Positions 8,009 to 17,500 of a stretch of 64,000 bases of DNA are shown piece after piece. Origin of the DNA: Actinoplanes aureus. GTDB lineage: Bacteria; Actinomycetota; Actinomycetes; Mycobacteriales; Micromonosporaceae. The notes beneath the pieces were generated by a model. That model did no database searches. It saw only the letters and a program-made list of their open reading frames with translations, and was not told the DNA's origin. The stretch lies in the NCBI RefSeq assembly GCF_015704865.1, contig NZ_JADQTO010000012.1, positions 232,776 to 296,775 of the forward strand, read 5' to 3'. A program made the translations under genes and the position numbers. Within the stretch, counting starts at the first letter, position 1, and the number at the start of each line of letters is the position of its first letter.

Positions 8009-9019
8009 ATGTCGATATTGCGGAGCCGGGGCGATCTGCTGCTGCTGGCGGTGGCGGTGATCTGGGGAAGCAGCTACCTGGCCGCGAAGAGCCTGGTCGT
8101 GGTCGGCGGGGTGCTCGCCGTGCTCGCTCTGCGCTTCCTGGTCTCGGCCGTCGCGATGGTCCCGGTCGTGGCGGCCCGCCGGCCGGCCCGGCCGAGCCGG
8201 CGCGAACTCGGGGTGGGCACGCTGCTCGGCCTCACCCAGGCGGCGGTGCTGGTGCTGGAGACGTACGGGGTGTCGCTCACCAGCGCGACGAACGCCGGTG
8301 TGCTGATCAGCCTGACCATCCTGCTCACCCCGGCCCTGGAGGGTGCGATCGGCCGGCGCCCGCTGCCCGGACGGTTCTTCCTGGCCGCGGCGGTGGCGTT
8401 CGGCGGCGTGGTGCTGCTGGTGGCCGGGCCCGGCCTGCGGGCGCCGACAGCCGGCGACGCGCTGATGCTGGCCGCGGCGGTGGTACGCGCCGCGCACGTC
8501 ACCCTCTCCGGCCACCTGACCCGGAACCGGGCGTACGACACGGTCACGCTCACCGCGGTGCAGACCGTGGTGGGAGCGGTCGTGTTCACCGCGGCCGCGG
8601 CGCCGGTTCTGGCCGGCGCGGTGCACGCGTTCGGCCCCGCGGAGTGGCTGGGCGTCCTCTACCTGGCACTCGGGTGCAGCCTCTTCGCGTTCCTGGTGCA
8701 GCTCTGGGCGGTACGCCGCACCTCCGCCTCACGGGCCAGCCTGCTGCTCGGCACGGAGCCGGTGTGGGCGGTCCTGATCGGCGTGGGACTCGGCGGCGAA
8801 CAGCTGAGCGCGACCACCGTCCTCGGCATCGCCCTGGTCCTCGCCGGCACCCACTTCGGCCTGCGCGTGGAGACCCGGCACCGCGCGAGATCACGATCCG
8901 GCGACGGATCACCCGCGCTACCGAACCCCGAACCGGAGGTGTCCGTGCTGGTCGGGACGGTCCCGGCGGCGCAGACGCGCCGGGAGGGGCGGGAAGATCA
9001 ATTTGGTCGATCTCACTAG
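8009..9019 (+). CDS. EamA/DMT-family transporter
   Basis: About ten transmembrane helices in two EamA halves are visible: an N-terminal LLLLAVAVIWGSSYLAAKSL helix typical of the drug/metabolite transporter superfamily, and a repeat ending GTEPVWAVLIGVGLGGEQLS. Members export amino acids, metabolites or drugs. The last 45 residues or so, after the final helix, are an Arg/Pro-rich tail without family character and may reflect read-through past the original stop. The gene is divergent from the LysR gene, which probably controls it. Confidence 0.85.
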   Translation: MSILRSRGDLLLLAVAVIWGSSYLAAKSLVVVGGVLAVLALRFLVSAVAMVPVVAARRPARPSRRELGVGTLLGLTQAAVLVLETYGVSLTSATNAGVLISLTILLTPALEGAIGRRPLPGRFFLAAAVAFGGVVLLVAGPGLRAPTAGDALMLAAAVVRAAHVTLSGHLTRNRAYDTVTLTAVQTVVGAVVFTAAAAPVLAGAVHAFGPAEWLGVLYLALGCSLFAFLVQLWAVRRTSASRASLLLGTEPVWAVLIGVGLGGEQLSATTVLGIALVLAGTHFGLRVETRHRARSRSGDGSPALPNPEPEVSVLVGTVPAAQTRREGREDQFGRSH

Positions 9020-9029
9020 GCTGGCCGCC

Positions 9030-9746
9030 ATGCATCACGGGGACAACCGACACAATAACTACCGATTCCGTACGGCCGCCGGCGCGCTCGCCCTGGTGGC
9101 CGGCCTGCTCACCGCCTGTACCTCGGACTCCGACAAGGGTTCGGAGAACGCCGGCGGTCCGCAGGCCACGTCGAGCTCGGCGGCGGCAGCGGCCGCCCAC
9201 TTCGGGCCGGACGGGTTCGGCAAACTGAAGATCACCATGTCGGAGAGCGAGGCGCTCGCCACCGGAGACCTCCAGACCGAGCCGGTGTCGACGGTGCTGG
9301 GGAAGAACGTCTACTCGTTCACCGGCGGGCCGAAGCCGGACCCGAGCCGGATGGCCGCGGACGACAAGATCGAGAAGGACGTGGTGAAGGCCGACGAGGG
9401 AGGGTTCGGTGACTCCGCGGCGGGCGACGCCGCTGCCGCCGAGGCGTATGCCAAGTCGGCTCAGCGGATCTCGGACCGGCTGATCGCCTACATGGAGGCG
9501 GGCGGCGCCAGCTTCGCGGGCGGCAAGCTGGTCTCCATCGCGGCGCCGGAGAGCGCGGCCACCGAGGCCGGGATCAAGCGCGGTTCGCAGCTGGCCGAGC
9601 TGAAGTCGGCGTACCCGAAGCTTCAGGAGATCGACGAGAACTTCTACGAGCTGGCGGTCGAGGGGCACTCCGGGTGGACGATGCGGTTCGAGGTCGAGGA
9701 CGGCGTGGTGCTGTACATGTCGCTGGGCGTGGCCGAACCCGAGTGA
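9030..9746 (+). CDS. Putative lipoprotein of unknown function
   Basis: From the ATG the product is 238 residues. A lipoprotein signal ends in LLTAC with Cys30 as the lipidated residue, and a Ser/Ala-rich linker follows. The mature part contains FGKLKITMSESEALATGDL, a pattern seen in small actinobacterial lipoproteins where a subtle acidic pair recurs; a later GSQLAELKSAYPKL segment resembles a second copy of the same idea. The protein should sit on the outer face of the membrane. A TTG nine codons upstream is possible but would extend the signal peptide awkwardly. The function is unknown. Confidence 0.7.
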   Translation: MHHGDNRHNNYRFRTAAGALALVAGLLTACTSDSDKGSENAGGPQATSSSAAAAAAHFGPDGFGKLKITMSESEALATGDLQTEPVSTVLGKNVYSFTGGPKPDPSRMAADDKIEKDVVKADEGGFGDSAAGDAAAAEAYAKSAQRISDRLIAYMEAGGASFAGGKLVSIAAPESAATEAGIKRGSQLAELKSAYPKLQEIDENFYELAVEGHSGWTMRFEVEDGVVLYMSLGVAEPE

Positions 9747-9749
9747 CGG

Positions 9750-10286
9750 CTACCAGCCCGGGCCGATCGTGGTGAAGAACCAGAACGACGAGGTCAGCCA
9801 CAGTCCGGCCACGGCAGTCAGGACCAGCCCTCCGGCGAGCGGGAGCGCCCAGGCGCGCCCCTCGCCGGGGCGGCTCAACAGCAGCATCTTGGCGACGAAC
9901 GCGCCGTAGAACAGGCAGCCGAGCAGCGAGTGGGCCAGCGCGCGCGGGTTGTCGCCGCGGAAGCCGAGCGCGTACAGGCAGTGCACGGCGACCGGCAGGG
10001 ACACCAGCACGGCGAGCCGGCCGCTCCACCGGTGCAGGGCCGGGGTCCAGCCGGTGGAGGGCAGCTTGCCGTACAGGGTCAGGGCCGAGACCAGCTGCAC
10101 GACGGCCAGGACGGCGACCGTGGTGGCCAGCCACACCTTGGTGTCCTGCAACCGCAGGAACGCGGCGAACCCGGAGGTGCCGGCCGGGTCGTGCAACCGG
10201 CCGTAGACGCCGAGGGCGACCGCGACACCGACGCCGGCGACCACGGGCAGCCACACTCGGGGCCGCCCCAGGGCGCCGGCGTCCAC
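9750..10286 (-). CDS. DUF6529-like four-to-five-helix membrane protein
   Basis: The 178-residue product starts at a GTG two bases after the kinase stop codon, so the pair is translationally coupled. It has about five hydrophobic helices and conserved His residues in helices (LHRWSGRLAVLVSLPVAVHCLYALGF and RALAHSLLGC), a layout reminiscent of cytochrome b561/ferric reductase-like haem membrane proteins. The DUF assignment is from recollection of that pattern. Its pairing with a membrane Ser/Thr kinase suggests a shared membrane function. Haem binding is an inference. Confidence 0.65.
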   Translation of the reverse strand: MDAGALGRPRVWLPVVAGVGVAVALGVYGRLHDPAGTSGFAAFLRLQDTKVWLATTVAVLAVVQLVSALTLYGKLPSTGWTPALHRWSGRLAVLVSLPVAVHCLYALGFRGDNPRALAHSLLGCLFYGAFVAKMLLLSRPGEGRAWALPLAGGLVLTAVAGLWLTSSFWFFTTIGPGW

Positions 10287-10288
10287 GG

Positions 10289-11968
10289 TCAGAATCCCTC
10301 GCCGCTGTCGGCGTCGATGGTGGTGGCGGTGACCGTCGTGCCCTCCACCGTGGCGGTCCGGCTCGCGACGTCGAGCCGCGGTGCGGGGGCCGGCACGCCG
10401 TTCTCGGTGAGCACGCCCACCTGCCGTCCGTCCGGCAGCACGATCCACCCGCCGTTGAGCTGGGCGCCGCGGACCCGGGTGGCGAGGCGGTAGAGGCCGG
10501 ACGGCTTGCGGACCGTGCCGAGCCGGAAGTCGTGGGTCTCGTCCTCGACGGTAATCCGTCCCTGGGCGCGCTCGGCGTCGAACGTCCCGGTGAGCCGGCT
10601 GCCGTTCTTGCCCTTGAGCTCCAGTGCCCCGGCGCTGGCGGTGCCCTGGAGCCAGGCCTCGACCCGGTCGCCGTCGCAGACGTACGCGATGGCACGCCCG
10701 TCCCGGATCGAGACGGCCAGGGTCCCGGCGTCGTCCTCGACCTCGCCGGCCAGGGTGACCCGCAGATCCTCCACCGCGCTGGCCGGTGGCGCCGCCAGTT
10801 TCGTGGTCGGCGGCAGCGACGCCGGTGGCGCCACGGTGCCGGTCCGCGGGGTCACCGGCGGCGGCAGGCTCACCTGCTGGACCGCCTGGAACTGGCGTTC
10901 GCCGGCCGACGCGGTCATGTTGAGGCCGGCCAGGACGGCCGCGACCAGCGCGGCCGCGCCGAGCGTGAGCAGCGGACCGCGCCGCCAGCGGGCCTTGCGC
11001 CGAGGTGGCGGGGTCGCCCGCGGTGGGGCGGGCGGGGTGAACCCTGGGCGCAGGCGGGTCTCGCGTTGCCCGCCCTCGGGTAGCTGCCCGGCCCAGTGCG
11101 CCAGGTTCTGGGCGGTCGGGCGGCCCGGATAGGGCGTGCCGGGCGCGGGAGCAGCCGGCTGGGGCGCATCGACTGGGGCAGGACTTGGCGTGCCGGGCGC
11201 AGGAGAGACGGAGAGTCCGGCGATGAGCTGGTGCAGGTAGGCGGCGACCCGGCGTGCCGGTGGCCGGTACCGGGGGTCCGCCGCGAGACAGTCGCGGGCC
11301 ACCGCGTTCAACGGCGCGGGCAGCTCTTCCGGGTTGCCGCGCGGGTTGCCGGTGACCATCTCCACCAGCAACACCCCGAGCGACCACACGTCCGCCGTCG
11401 CCGTGGGTGCCGCACCGGTGAAGATCTCCGGGGCCGTGTAGCCGGGCGTCCCGCCGACCGCGCCCTTGTCGGCGTCGTGCAGCAGCACCGCCACACCGAA
11501 GTCGGTGATGCGCACCGAGGGCGGCACGGAGCCCCGCGCCACCAGCACGTTCTCCGGTTTGAGGTCGAGATGGACGATGCCCTGCGCGTGGGCCGCGGCG
11601 AGCGCGGCGGCGGCCTGGGCGGTGATCGCGGTGGCTTCGGCGGGATCGAGGCGCCCGTCCCGGTACGACAGGTAGCGCCGCAGGTTCGGCCCGTCCACGA
11701 GCTCCATCACCAGCGCCAGCGTGCCGCCCTCGACGATCAGGTCACGCAGCCGGACGACGGACGGGTGGTCGAGGTCGCGCAGGGCCGCCTCCTCGCGGAG
11801 GAACAGCTCGCGGACGCGGCGGTCGGCCGCGTACTCCGGGCGCAGCAGCTTCGCGGCGAGAGGTGGCCCGCCGTCTCGGCTGGTGGCCCGCCGGACGACC
11901 GCGACAGCGCCGCGGCCGATCTCCTCGTGCAGCAGATATCCACGGCCGAGCGGCTCCTCAGCGGCCAT
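10289..11968 (-). CDS. Membrane Ser/Thr protein kinase (PknB-like), non-RD
   Basis: This 559-residue kinase has its catalytic domain at about residues 10-255: a Gly-loop (GRGAVAV), the ATP-binding Lys40 in AAKLL, a catalytic loop reading HLDLKPEN with Asp135, and DFG at 156-158. The loop has Leu in place of the Arg of the usual HRD, so this is a non-RD kinase that may not depend on activation-loop phosphorylation. A Pro-rich juxtamembrane linker leads to one transmembrane helix (about 331-350) and a roughly 200-residue extracellular domain with no PASTA repeats. It is the first gene of an operon with the DUF6529-like protein. Confidence 0.9.
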   Translation of the reverse strand: MAAEEPLGRGYLLHEEIGRGAVAVVRRATSRDGGPPLAAKLLRPEYAADRRVRELFLREEAALRDLDHPSVVRLRDLIVEGGTLALVMELVDGPNLRRYLSYRDGRLDPAEATAITAQAAAALAAAHAQGIVHLDLKPENVLVARGSVPPSVRITDFGVAVLLHDADKGAVGGTPGYTAPEIFTGAAPTATADVWSLGVLLVEMVTGNPRGNPEELPAPLNAVARDCLAADPRYRPPARRVAAYLHQLIAGLSVSPAPGTPSPAPVDAPQPAAPAPGTPYPGRPTAQNLAHWAGQLPEGGQRETRLRPGFTPPAPPRATPPPRRKARWRRGPLLTLGAAALVAAVLAGLNMTASAGERQFQAVQQVSLPPPVTPRTGTVAPPASLPPTTKLAAPPASAVEDLRVTLAGEVEDDAGTLAVSIRDGRAIAYVCDGDRVEAWLQGTASAGALELKGKNGSRLTGTFDAERAQGRITVEDETHDFRLGTVRKPSGLYRLATRVRGAQLNGGWIVLPDGRQVGVLTENGVPAPAPRLDVASRTATVEGTTVTATTIDADSGEGF

Positions 11969-12161
11969 CCCCGTACCTCTCGATGATCTTTATCCGCCGG
12001 CGGTCATGATGTTTCGGAATTGCTCGCGCAATTGATCCAATTCATGCTCTCGGACTGCCATTGTCGGCACCACCCGCCTATCATCGCAATCGCCTGCCAA
12101 TTAGACGATGGCGATTGTCGATCTACGGGGATCTCCCAGGACGGTGCTGGACAATCGCGAG

Positions 12162-12695
12162 ATGGATCGATCACCCGCGCCGACGAACCTCGGTCTCACA
12201 TACCCGGAGGTCGGCGCCACCCGCGACGCGCCGCTGCCGGCGGGCTACCGGCATGTACGGCGTGACGTCGTGATCGGCGAGGGTGCGGCGGTGTTCGAGC
12301 GGGCCACGGCGGCCCTGATGAGCTGGCGGATGCACCGGGCGGCGGGGCTCGCGGTGGCGCCCGGCTCGGCGGCGGAGGCCGTGCCGGGCGCACAGGTGCT
12401 GTTGCGGCTCGGCTGGGGACCGCTGAGCCTGAAGATCCCGTGCCGGGTCGTGTACTGCCTGGAGCAGCCCCGGCTGCGCGGGTTCGCCTACGGCACCCTG
12501 CCGGGACATCCGGAGCGCGGCGAGGAGGCCTTCGCCGTGCAGCTGACCGCGTCCGGCCAGGTCCGGTTCCGGATCACCGCGTTCTCCCGCCCGGCCACGC
12601 TGCTGGCCCGGGCCGGTGGGCCGGTGGGCGTCCTGGTCCAGGAGATCGCGACGAACCGTTACGTGTCCGCGCTGCGCCGGCTGTCACGCCCCTGA
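12162..12695 (+). CDS. DUF1990 family protein
   Basis: The 177-residue product begins near LGLTYPEVGATRD and contains GYRHVRRDVVIGEGAAVFERA and GFAYGTLPGHPERGEEAF, the conserved strands of DUF1990, a START-like single-domain family of unknown function. The ATG beginning MDRSPAP is chosen because family similarity starts nine residues later; the frame is open for 18 more codons. Its last 12 bases overlap the 3' end of the convergent serine hydrolase gene. Confidence 0.8.
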   Translation: MDRSPAPTNLGLTYPEVGATRDAPLPAGYRHVRRDVVIGEGAAVFERATAALMSWRMHRAAGLAVAPGSAAEAVPGAQVLLRLGWGPLSLKIPCRVVYCLEQPRLRGFAYGTLPGHPERGEEAFAVQLTASGQVRFRITAFSRPATLLARAGGPVGVLVQEIATNRYVSALRRLSRP

Positions 12696-13673
12696 CTGGA
12701 GGGCCTTGAGCAGCTCGAACGCGGGGGCGTCGACGGAACGCTGGGTGTCGCTGAGTGCCACCACGCCGACGTTCGTGTCCGGGTCGTAGGCGGCGATCGA
12801 GGAGAACCCGCCGGTACCGCCGTTGTGGAAGACCTGGAGATGGCCGCCCTGCTTGGCGTGCAGACGCTGGGCCATCCAGCCGAGCCGGACGGTCAGGAAC
12901 GGGTTCACCCGGTGCTCGGTCTCCGCGGCCAGCCGGATGGCCGGGGCCAGCTCGCCGCCGGGGGACAGGTGCGCCCGGACGAAGGTGACCACGTCGGCGG
13001 GGGTCGACCGGAGGCCGCCGGCGCCGGCCAGGTCGACGAGCTGCCAGGGTGCCTCGGGACGGCCGTTCGCCCGGTGGCCCTGAGTGGTGTCGCCTCCGGT
13101 GCTCGTACCGAGCAAACCCAGCGGCGTGCTGATCTCGCGGCTGATGAGCGCGTCGTAGCTCAGGCCGGCGCGGTTGGCGAGCGCGAGGCCGAGCAGGCCG
13201 GCGCCGAAGTTGGAGTAGCGGAAGCGGCGCCCGGGCGCCGCGCCGAGCTTGGCGCGGCCCAGCGCGCCGAGCAGGTATTCGCGCGTGCAGTGCGCGTACG
13301 GGTCCGGCTGGCGCGGCCGCAGGATCGCGCCCAGCAGCATGCCGGTGGGCAGGCGCGACAGCCCCGAGGTGTGGGTGGCCAGATGCCGCAGGGTGATCTC
13401 CTGGCCGTCGCGGGTCGGCACCGTCGTGCCGGCCGGCAGCAGATCGCGCAGCGGCTCGTCGAGGCTGGTCACGCCGGCGACGGTGAGCTTGGCGAGGGCG
13501 AGTGCCGTGAAGACCTTGGTGATCGACCCGATCTCGAAGCGGGTGTCCGCGCCGAGCCCGCCGCTGCCCTGGATCTCGACGGTGTCGCCGGCGATCGCGG
13601 CGACCACGACCCCGTTGCGCTTCGCGGCCAGCTTTGTCACGGTGGCCCGGGTCAGCTGTTCAAGATCGTTCAT
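12684..13673 (-). CDS. Beta-lactamase-family serine hydrolase (class C-like)
   Basis: The 329-residue protein carries the three motifs of the penicillin-binding/class C fold: SxxK (GSITKVF, near residue 50), YxN (RYSNFGAG) and the HxG-type KTG equivalent (HNGGTGG) near the C-terminus. It lacks a signal peptide, so it is likely a cytoplasmic esterase or peptidase rather than a secreted beta-lactamase. GGAGG lies four bases before the ATG. It is divergent from the glycolipid-binding gene. Substrate unknown. Confidence 0.85.
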   Translation of the reverse strand: MNDLEQLTRATVTKLAAKRNGVVVAAIAGDTVEIQGSGGLGADTRFEIGSITKVFTALALAKLTVAGVTSLDEPLRDLLPAGTTVPTRDGQEITLRHLATHTSGLSRLPTGMLLGAILRPRQPDPYAHCTREYLLGALGRAKLGAAPGRRFRYSNFGAGLLGLALANRAGLSYDALISREISTPLGLLGTSTGGDTTQGHRANGRPEAPWQLVDLAGAGGLRSTPADVVTFVRAHLSPGGELAPAIRLAAETEHRVNPFLTVRLGWMAQRLHAKQGGHLQVFHNGGTGGFSSIAAYDPDTNVGVVALSDTQRSVDAPAFELLKALQSGA

Positions 13674-13818
13674 GCCCTCCATCATGGGCGTCCGGCACAA
13701 CGGGTCGAAACCCGGGGATAAAGGGGTGACCGGCCTGCCCCTATCGGGCGTATTGTCGGCATCCTTGTTCGCCGGATGCCACGATGGGAATCCGGCACGG
13801 CGGCAAAGGAGGCCGAAG

Positions 13819-14439
13819 ATGTCCGAGACCTTGGTCGGCCGGGCCGGTACCGGCCCGGCGGACCGGCTCGAGACCCTGCCGTCCGGGCCAATGGCCTGGC
13901 AGCGTACCGACGTGGTCGGCACCGAACTGGTCTTTCCGTGCGGCAGCGGCACGGCCGTCGTGCACGGTGCCACGCCGTACGCGATGGAGTGGCGCGCCGG
14001 GTTCGAGAGCGACGGGGTAGTCCGGGAGCTCAGCGTCACCTGCCGGGGTGGTGGGTGGAGCCGCGGCATCGAGCTGGCGCGTACCGGCGAGGAGTGGACC
14101 TGCCGGGCCGAGGAGTCGGGTGACGCCGGCATGCCCGCGCCGGGTGCGGTCGAGCCGCCCGGCATCGCGCCGGACGCGGTGATCCGCCTCGCCGACTCAC
14201 CGATCTTCGTGACCTGGGCGCTACGCCGGCTTCGTCTCACCGCCGAGGCCGGCGCCGTGACGGTCCCGTCGGTACGGGTGCTGCTGCCGTCGCTGACCCT
14301 GGCCACCGGCACCGCCACCTATCACCTGGTCGGCCCCAATCGGCTGCGGGTCACCGGTGACGGCCCGGGCGTGACGTACGAGCTCGACCCCGCCGGAGTG
14401 GTCGCCTACCAGGCCGGACGCCTGCGCCTGGTCCGGTGA
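13819..14439 (+). CDS. Putative glycolipid-binding protein (PF06475-like)
   Basis: The 206-residue product has an AAAGGAGG ribosome binding site and reads MAWQRTDVVGTELV, then repeated strands of the spiralling beta-sheet seen in the PF06475/DUF1089 family (related to LolA/LppX-like folds). It has no signal peptide, which argues against a periplasmic lipid carrier. The family name comes from structural studies; the ligand here is unknown. A perfect palindrome follows the stop codon. Confidence 0.75.
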   Translation: MSETLVGRAGTGPADRLETLPSGPMAWQRTDVVGTELVFPCGSGTAVVHGATPYAMEWRAGFESDGVVRELSVTCRGGGWSRGIELARTGEEWTCRAEESGDAGMPAPGAVEPPGIAPDAVIRLADSPIFVTWALRRLRLTAEAGAVTVPSVRVLLPSLTLATGTATYHLVGPNRLRVTGDGPGVTYELDPAGVVAYQAGRLRLVR

Positions 14440-14443
14440 CGTC

Positions 14444-14475
14444 TGGCTGATCACTGCCATGGCAGTGATCAGCCA
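14444..14475. promoter_or_regulatory. Perfect 32-bp palindrome (operator or terminator hairpin)
   Basis: The half-site TGGCTGATCACTGCCA is followed directly by its exact reverse complement with no spacer. It starts four bases past the stop of the glycolipid-binding gene and ends 47 bases before the subtilisin start. As RNA it would be a very strong hairpin, which suits a terminator, though a loop would take the central bases and there is no T run. As DNA it could be the operator of a dimeric repressor controlling the protease gene. Confidence 0.75.
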
Positions 14476-14522
14476 ACGCGAAGCCCTTTCAAGACCGCCG
14501 AGGTCCAGGTAGGACTCTCGGC

Positions 14523-17500
14523 ATGCCCCCGATGATCTCGGTCCGGCGGCGTGCCCGGCACACCTTCGCCGCGGCCGTCGCCGTCCTCACCGCGCTGCCG
14601 CTGCTCCCCGCGCCGGCCGCCGCCGCGGTCGCCGCACCGGCCTCCGTCCGGCCCGCCGCGTCCGCTCACACGGTCACCCTGATCACCGGTCACCGGGTGC
14701 GGGTCACCGATCTCGGCGGCGGGCGGTACGCCACCGACGTGCAGCGCCCGGACGGCGCCCTCGGCGGGGTGCACGCGCAGACCATCGGCGAGGACCTCTA
14801 CGTGATCCCGGACGAGGCACTGCCGTACCTGGCCGGCGACCGCGTCGACCGGCGGCTGTTCAACGTGACCGAGCTGATCCGGGACGGCTACGACGACCGG
14901 CACACCGACGGCCTTCCGCTGATCGTGAGCTACACCGACCCGACCGCCGCGCGCGGACCCGCACCGGCGGGGACGTCCAAGGTGCGTTCGCTGGCCAGCG
15001 TCCGCGGCAGCGCGGTACGGGCCACGAAACGGCAGGCCCGGCGCACCTGGCAGGCGATCACCGAACGGCCCGGCGGCATCGCCACCGTCTGGCTCGACGG
15101 CAAGGTGCACGCCGACCTCGCCCAGAGCACCGGGCAGATCGGTGCGCCCGCCGCCTGGGCCGCCGGGCTGGACGGCGCCGGCGTGCCGGTCGCGGTGCTG
15201 GACACCGGTGCCGACACCGACCACCCCGATCTGGCCGGCCGGCTCGGCGCCGCGGTGAGCTTCGTGCCCGGCGAGAGCGTCGACGACCGGAACGGCCACG
15301 GCACGCACGTCGCCTCCACCGTCGGCGGCAGCGGCGAGGCGTCCGGCGGCACCGAGCGCGGTGTCGCGCCGAAGGCGAACCTGCTCGTCGGCAAGGTGCT
15401 CGCCGACTCCGGCTCCGGCGCCGACTCCTGGGTGATCGCCGGGATGGAGTGGGCCGCCGCCCAGGGCGCCCGGGTGATCAGCATGAGCCTCGGCGGCAAC
15501 GAGCCGAGCGACGGCACGGACCCGATGAGCACCGCGGTCAACCGGCTGACCGAGCAGACCGGCGCGCTGTTCGTGATCGCCTCCGGCAACAACGGGGCGG
15601 AGGGGGCGATCAGCGCCCCGGGCGCCGCGGACGCCGCCCTGACCGTGGCCGCCGTCGACGCCGAGGACCGGCCCGCCTCGTTCTCCAGCGTCGGGCCGCG
15701 GTTCGGCGACTACGGGCTCAAGCCGGACCTCGTCGCGCCCGGCGTGGACGTGCTCGCCGCGAAGGCCGGCGGCACCGCCGGGGACGGCTGGTACCAGTCG
15801 ATGAGCGGCACGTCGATGGCCACCCCGCACGTCGCGGGAGCGGCGGCGATCCTGGCTCAGAAGCACCCGCAGTGGCGGGCCGCCGAACTCAAGAACGCGC
15901 TGATGAGCTCGGCCGCCGCGATCGCCGGGAGTGACGCGTACCAGGTCGGTGCGGGACGGGTGGACGTACGGGCGGCCGCCGGTTCGACACTGACCGGGAC
16001 CGGGTCGGCGTACTTCGGGTTCACCGGCTGGCCGCATCCCGACCCGGCCGCCGTGGACCGGACCCTGACCTGGACCAACACCGGCGACCAGGCGGTGACG
16101 CTGGATCTGACCGTGCGCGGCGAGATCGCCGGCGGGCCGTACGACACGGATCCGCGGGCCGGCGCGGGGACCCCGGCACCGGACATGTTCACCCTCTCCG
16201 CGGATCGGGTCGTGGTGCCGGCGCACGGGACCGCGTCGGTCACCGCGACCGCGCATCCGAAGGCGGCTCAGGACGGGCGGCGCTACCTCGGCGAGGTGAC
16301 CGCCAGCTCGGGCGGGGTGGTGCGGGCGCGTACCCAGCTCGGCCTGTACGCCGAGGACGAGCGGCACGACCTGACCGTCACGATCCGGGACCGGGCCGGC
16401 GCGAACGCCGAGGGCTACCTGATCATGCAGCGGTTCGGTGAGGTGGACCCGTACGTGATCCCGTACGGCACGTCCGGGCCGATCGAGATGCGGCTGCGTC
16501 CCGGCGTCTACAGCGTGGTCACCTACCTCCAGGTCGCGGGCTCGCACGGGCCGGACTCGGTCGGTACCGCCCTGCTCGGCGACCCGGAGATCGTCCTGGA
16601 CCGGGACCGGTCGGTGGTGCTGGACGCCCGCAAGGCGGCCGAGGCGACCGCCGCGGTGCCCGGGACGACCGAGGACCGGGCGCTCTTCCTGAACTGGTAC
16701 CGCAGTGACGGCGCCGGCGGCGTCTACGCCGACCAGTACCAGCTGCCGCCCTGGACCGACACCCTGTACGCGCTGCCCACCGCGAAGGTGACCCGTGGCG
16801 AGTTCGAGTTCGAGACCCGGTGGCGCAAGACCCGGCCGCTGCTGACCGTCACCGCCGGTGGCCGGCCGGTCGACTTCCTCGGCCAGCCGGGATCCGCCCT
16901 CTACGACGGCAGGGCGCGGCTCGACCTGGTACACGGCTACACCGGCGGGGACGTCCGGGGCAAGGCGGTGGTCGTCACCCGTACCCCGGATGTTTCCGGA
17001 AGCCAGCGGGCGCGAGCCGCGGCTGATGCCGGCGCCGCGCTGCTGATCGTGGTCAACGACGGTCCCGGCAAGCTGCACGAATGGGTCGGCGCGGAGGACG
17101 GCACCCGGGTGCCGATCCCGGTTCTCGGTGTGACCGCCGCGACCGGGAAGGCCCTGTCCGGCGCGTCGGCGGTGACCCTGACCGGCTCGATCAACTCGCC
17201 GTTCGCCTACGACCTGGTGGACCCGCATCCGGGCCGGATCCCCGCGTCGCTGGCCTACCGGCCGAAGGACCTGGCCCGGGTCGACATGGTCTTCCACGGC
17301 GACACCGAGCGCGAGGGCGGCGAGTTCCGGCGGGACTACCGGCCCTATCGGACCTATTCGCTCGGCAGCGACCTGGCCGTCCGGTTCCCGTCCACCCGGG
17401 TCGACTACCTGTCGGCGCAGCCGGGCACGGCATGGGCCGAGGCCGCGGTCGGCGGGCTGAACACCGAGCTCGTGTCGGTCGGTGAGACCCGCGGCTACCG

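Noticed and set aside
9750..11387. Long minus-strand reading frame of 545 codons
   Set aside because: Only its last 178 codons (after a GTG) encode a real membrane protein; the rest is an Arg/Pro/Gly-rich shadow of the kinase gene in another frame.
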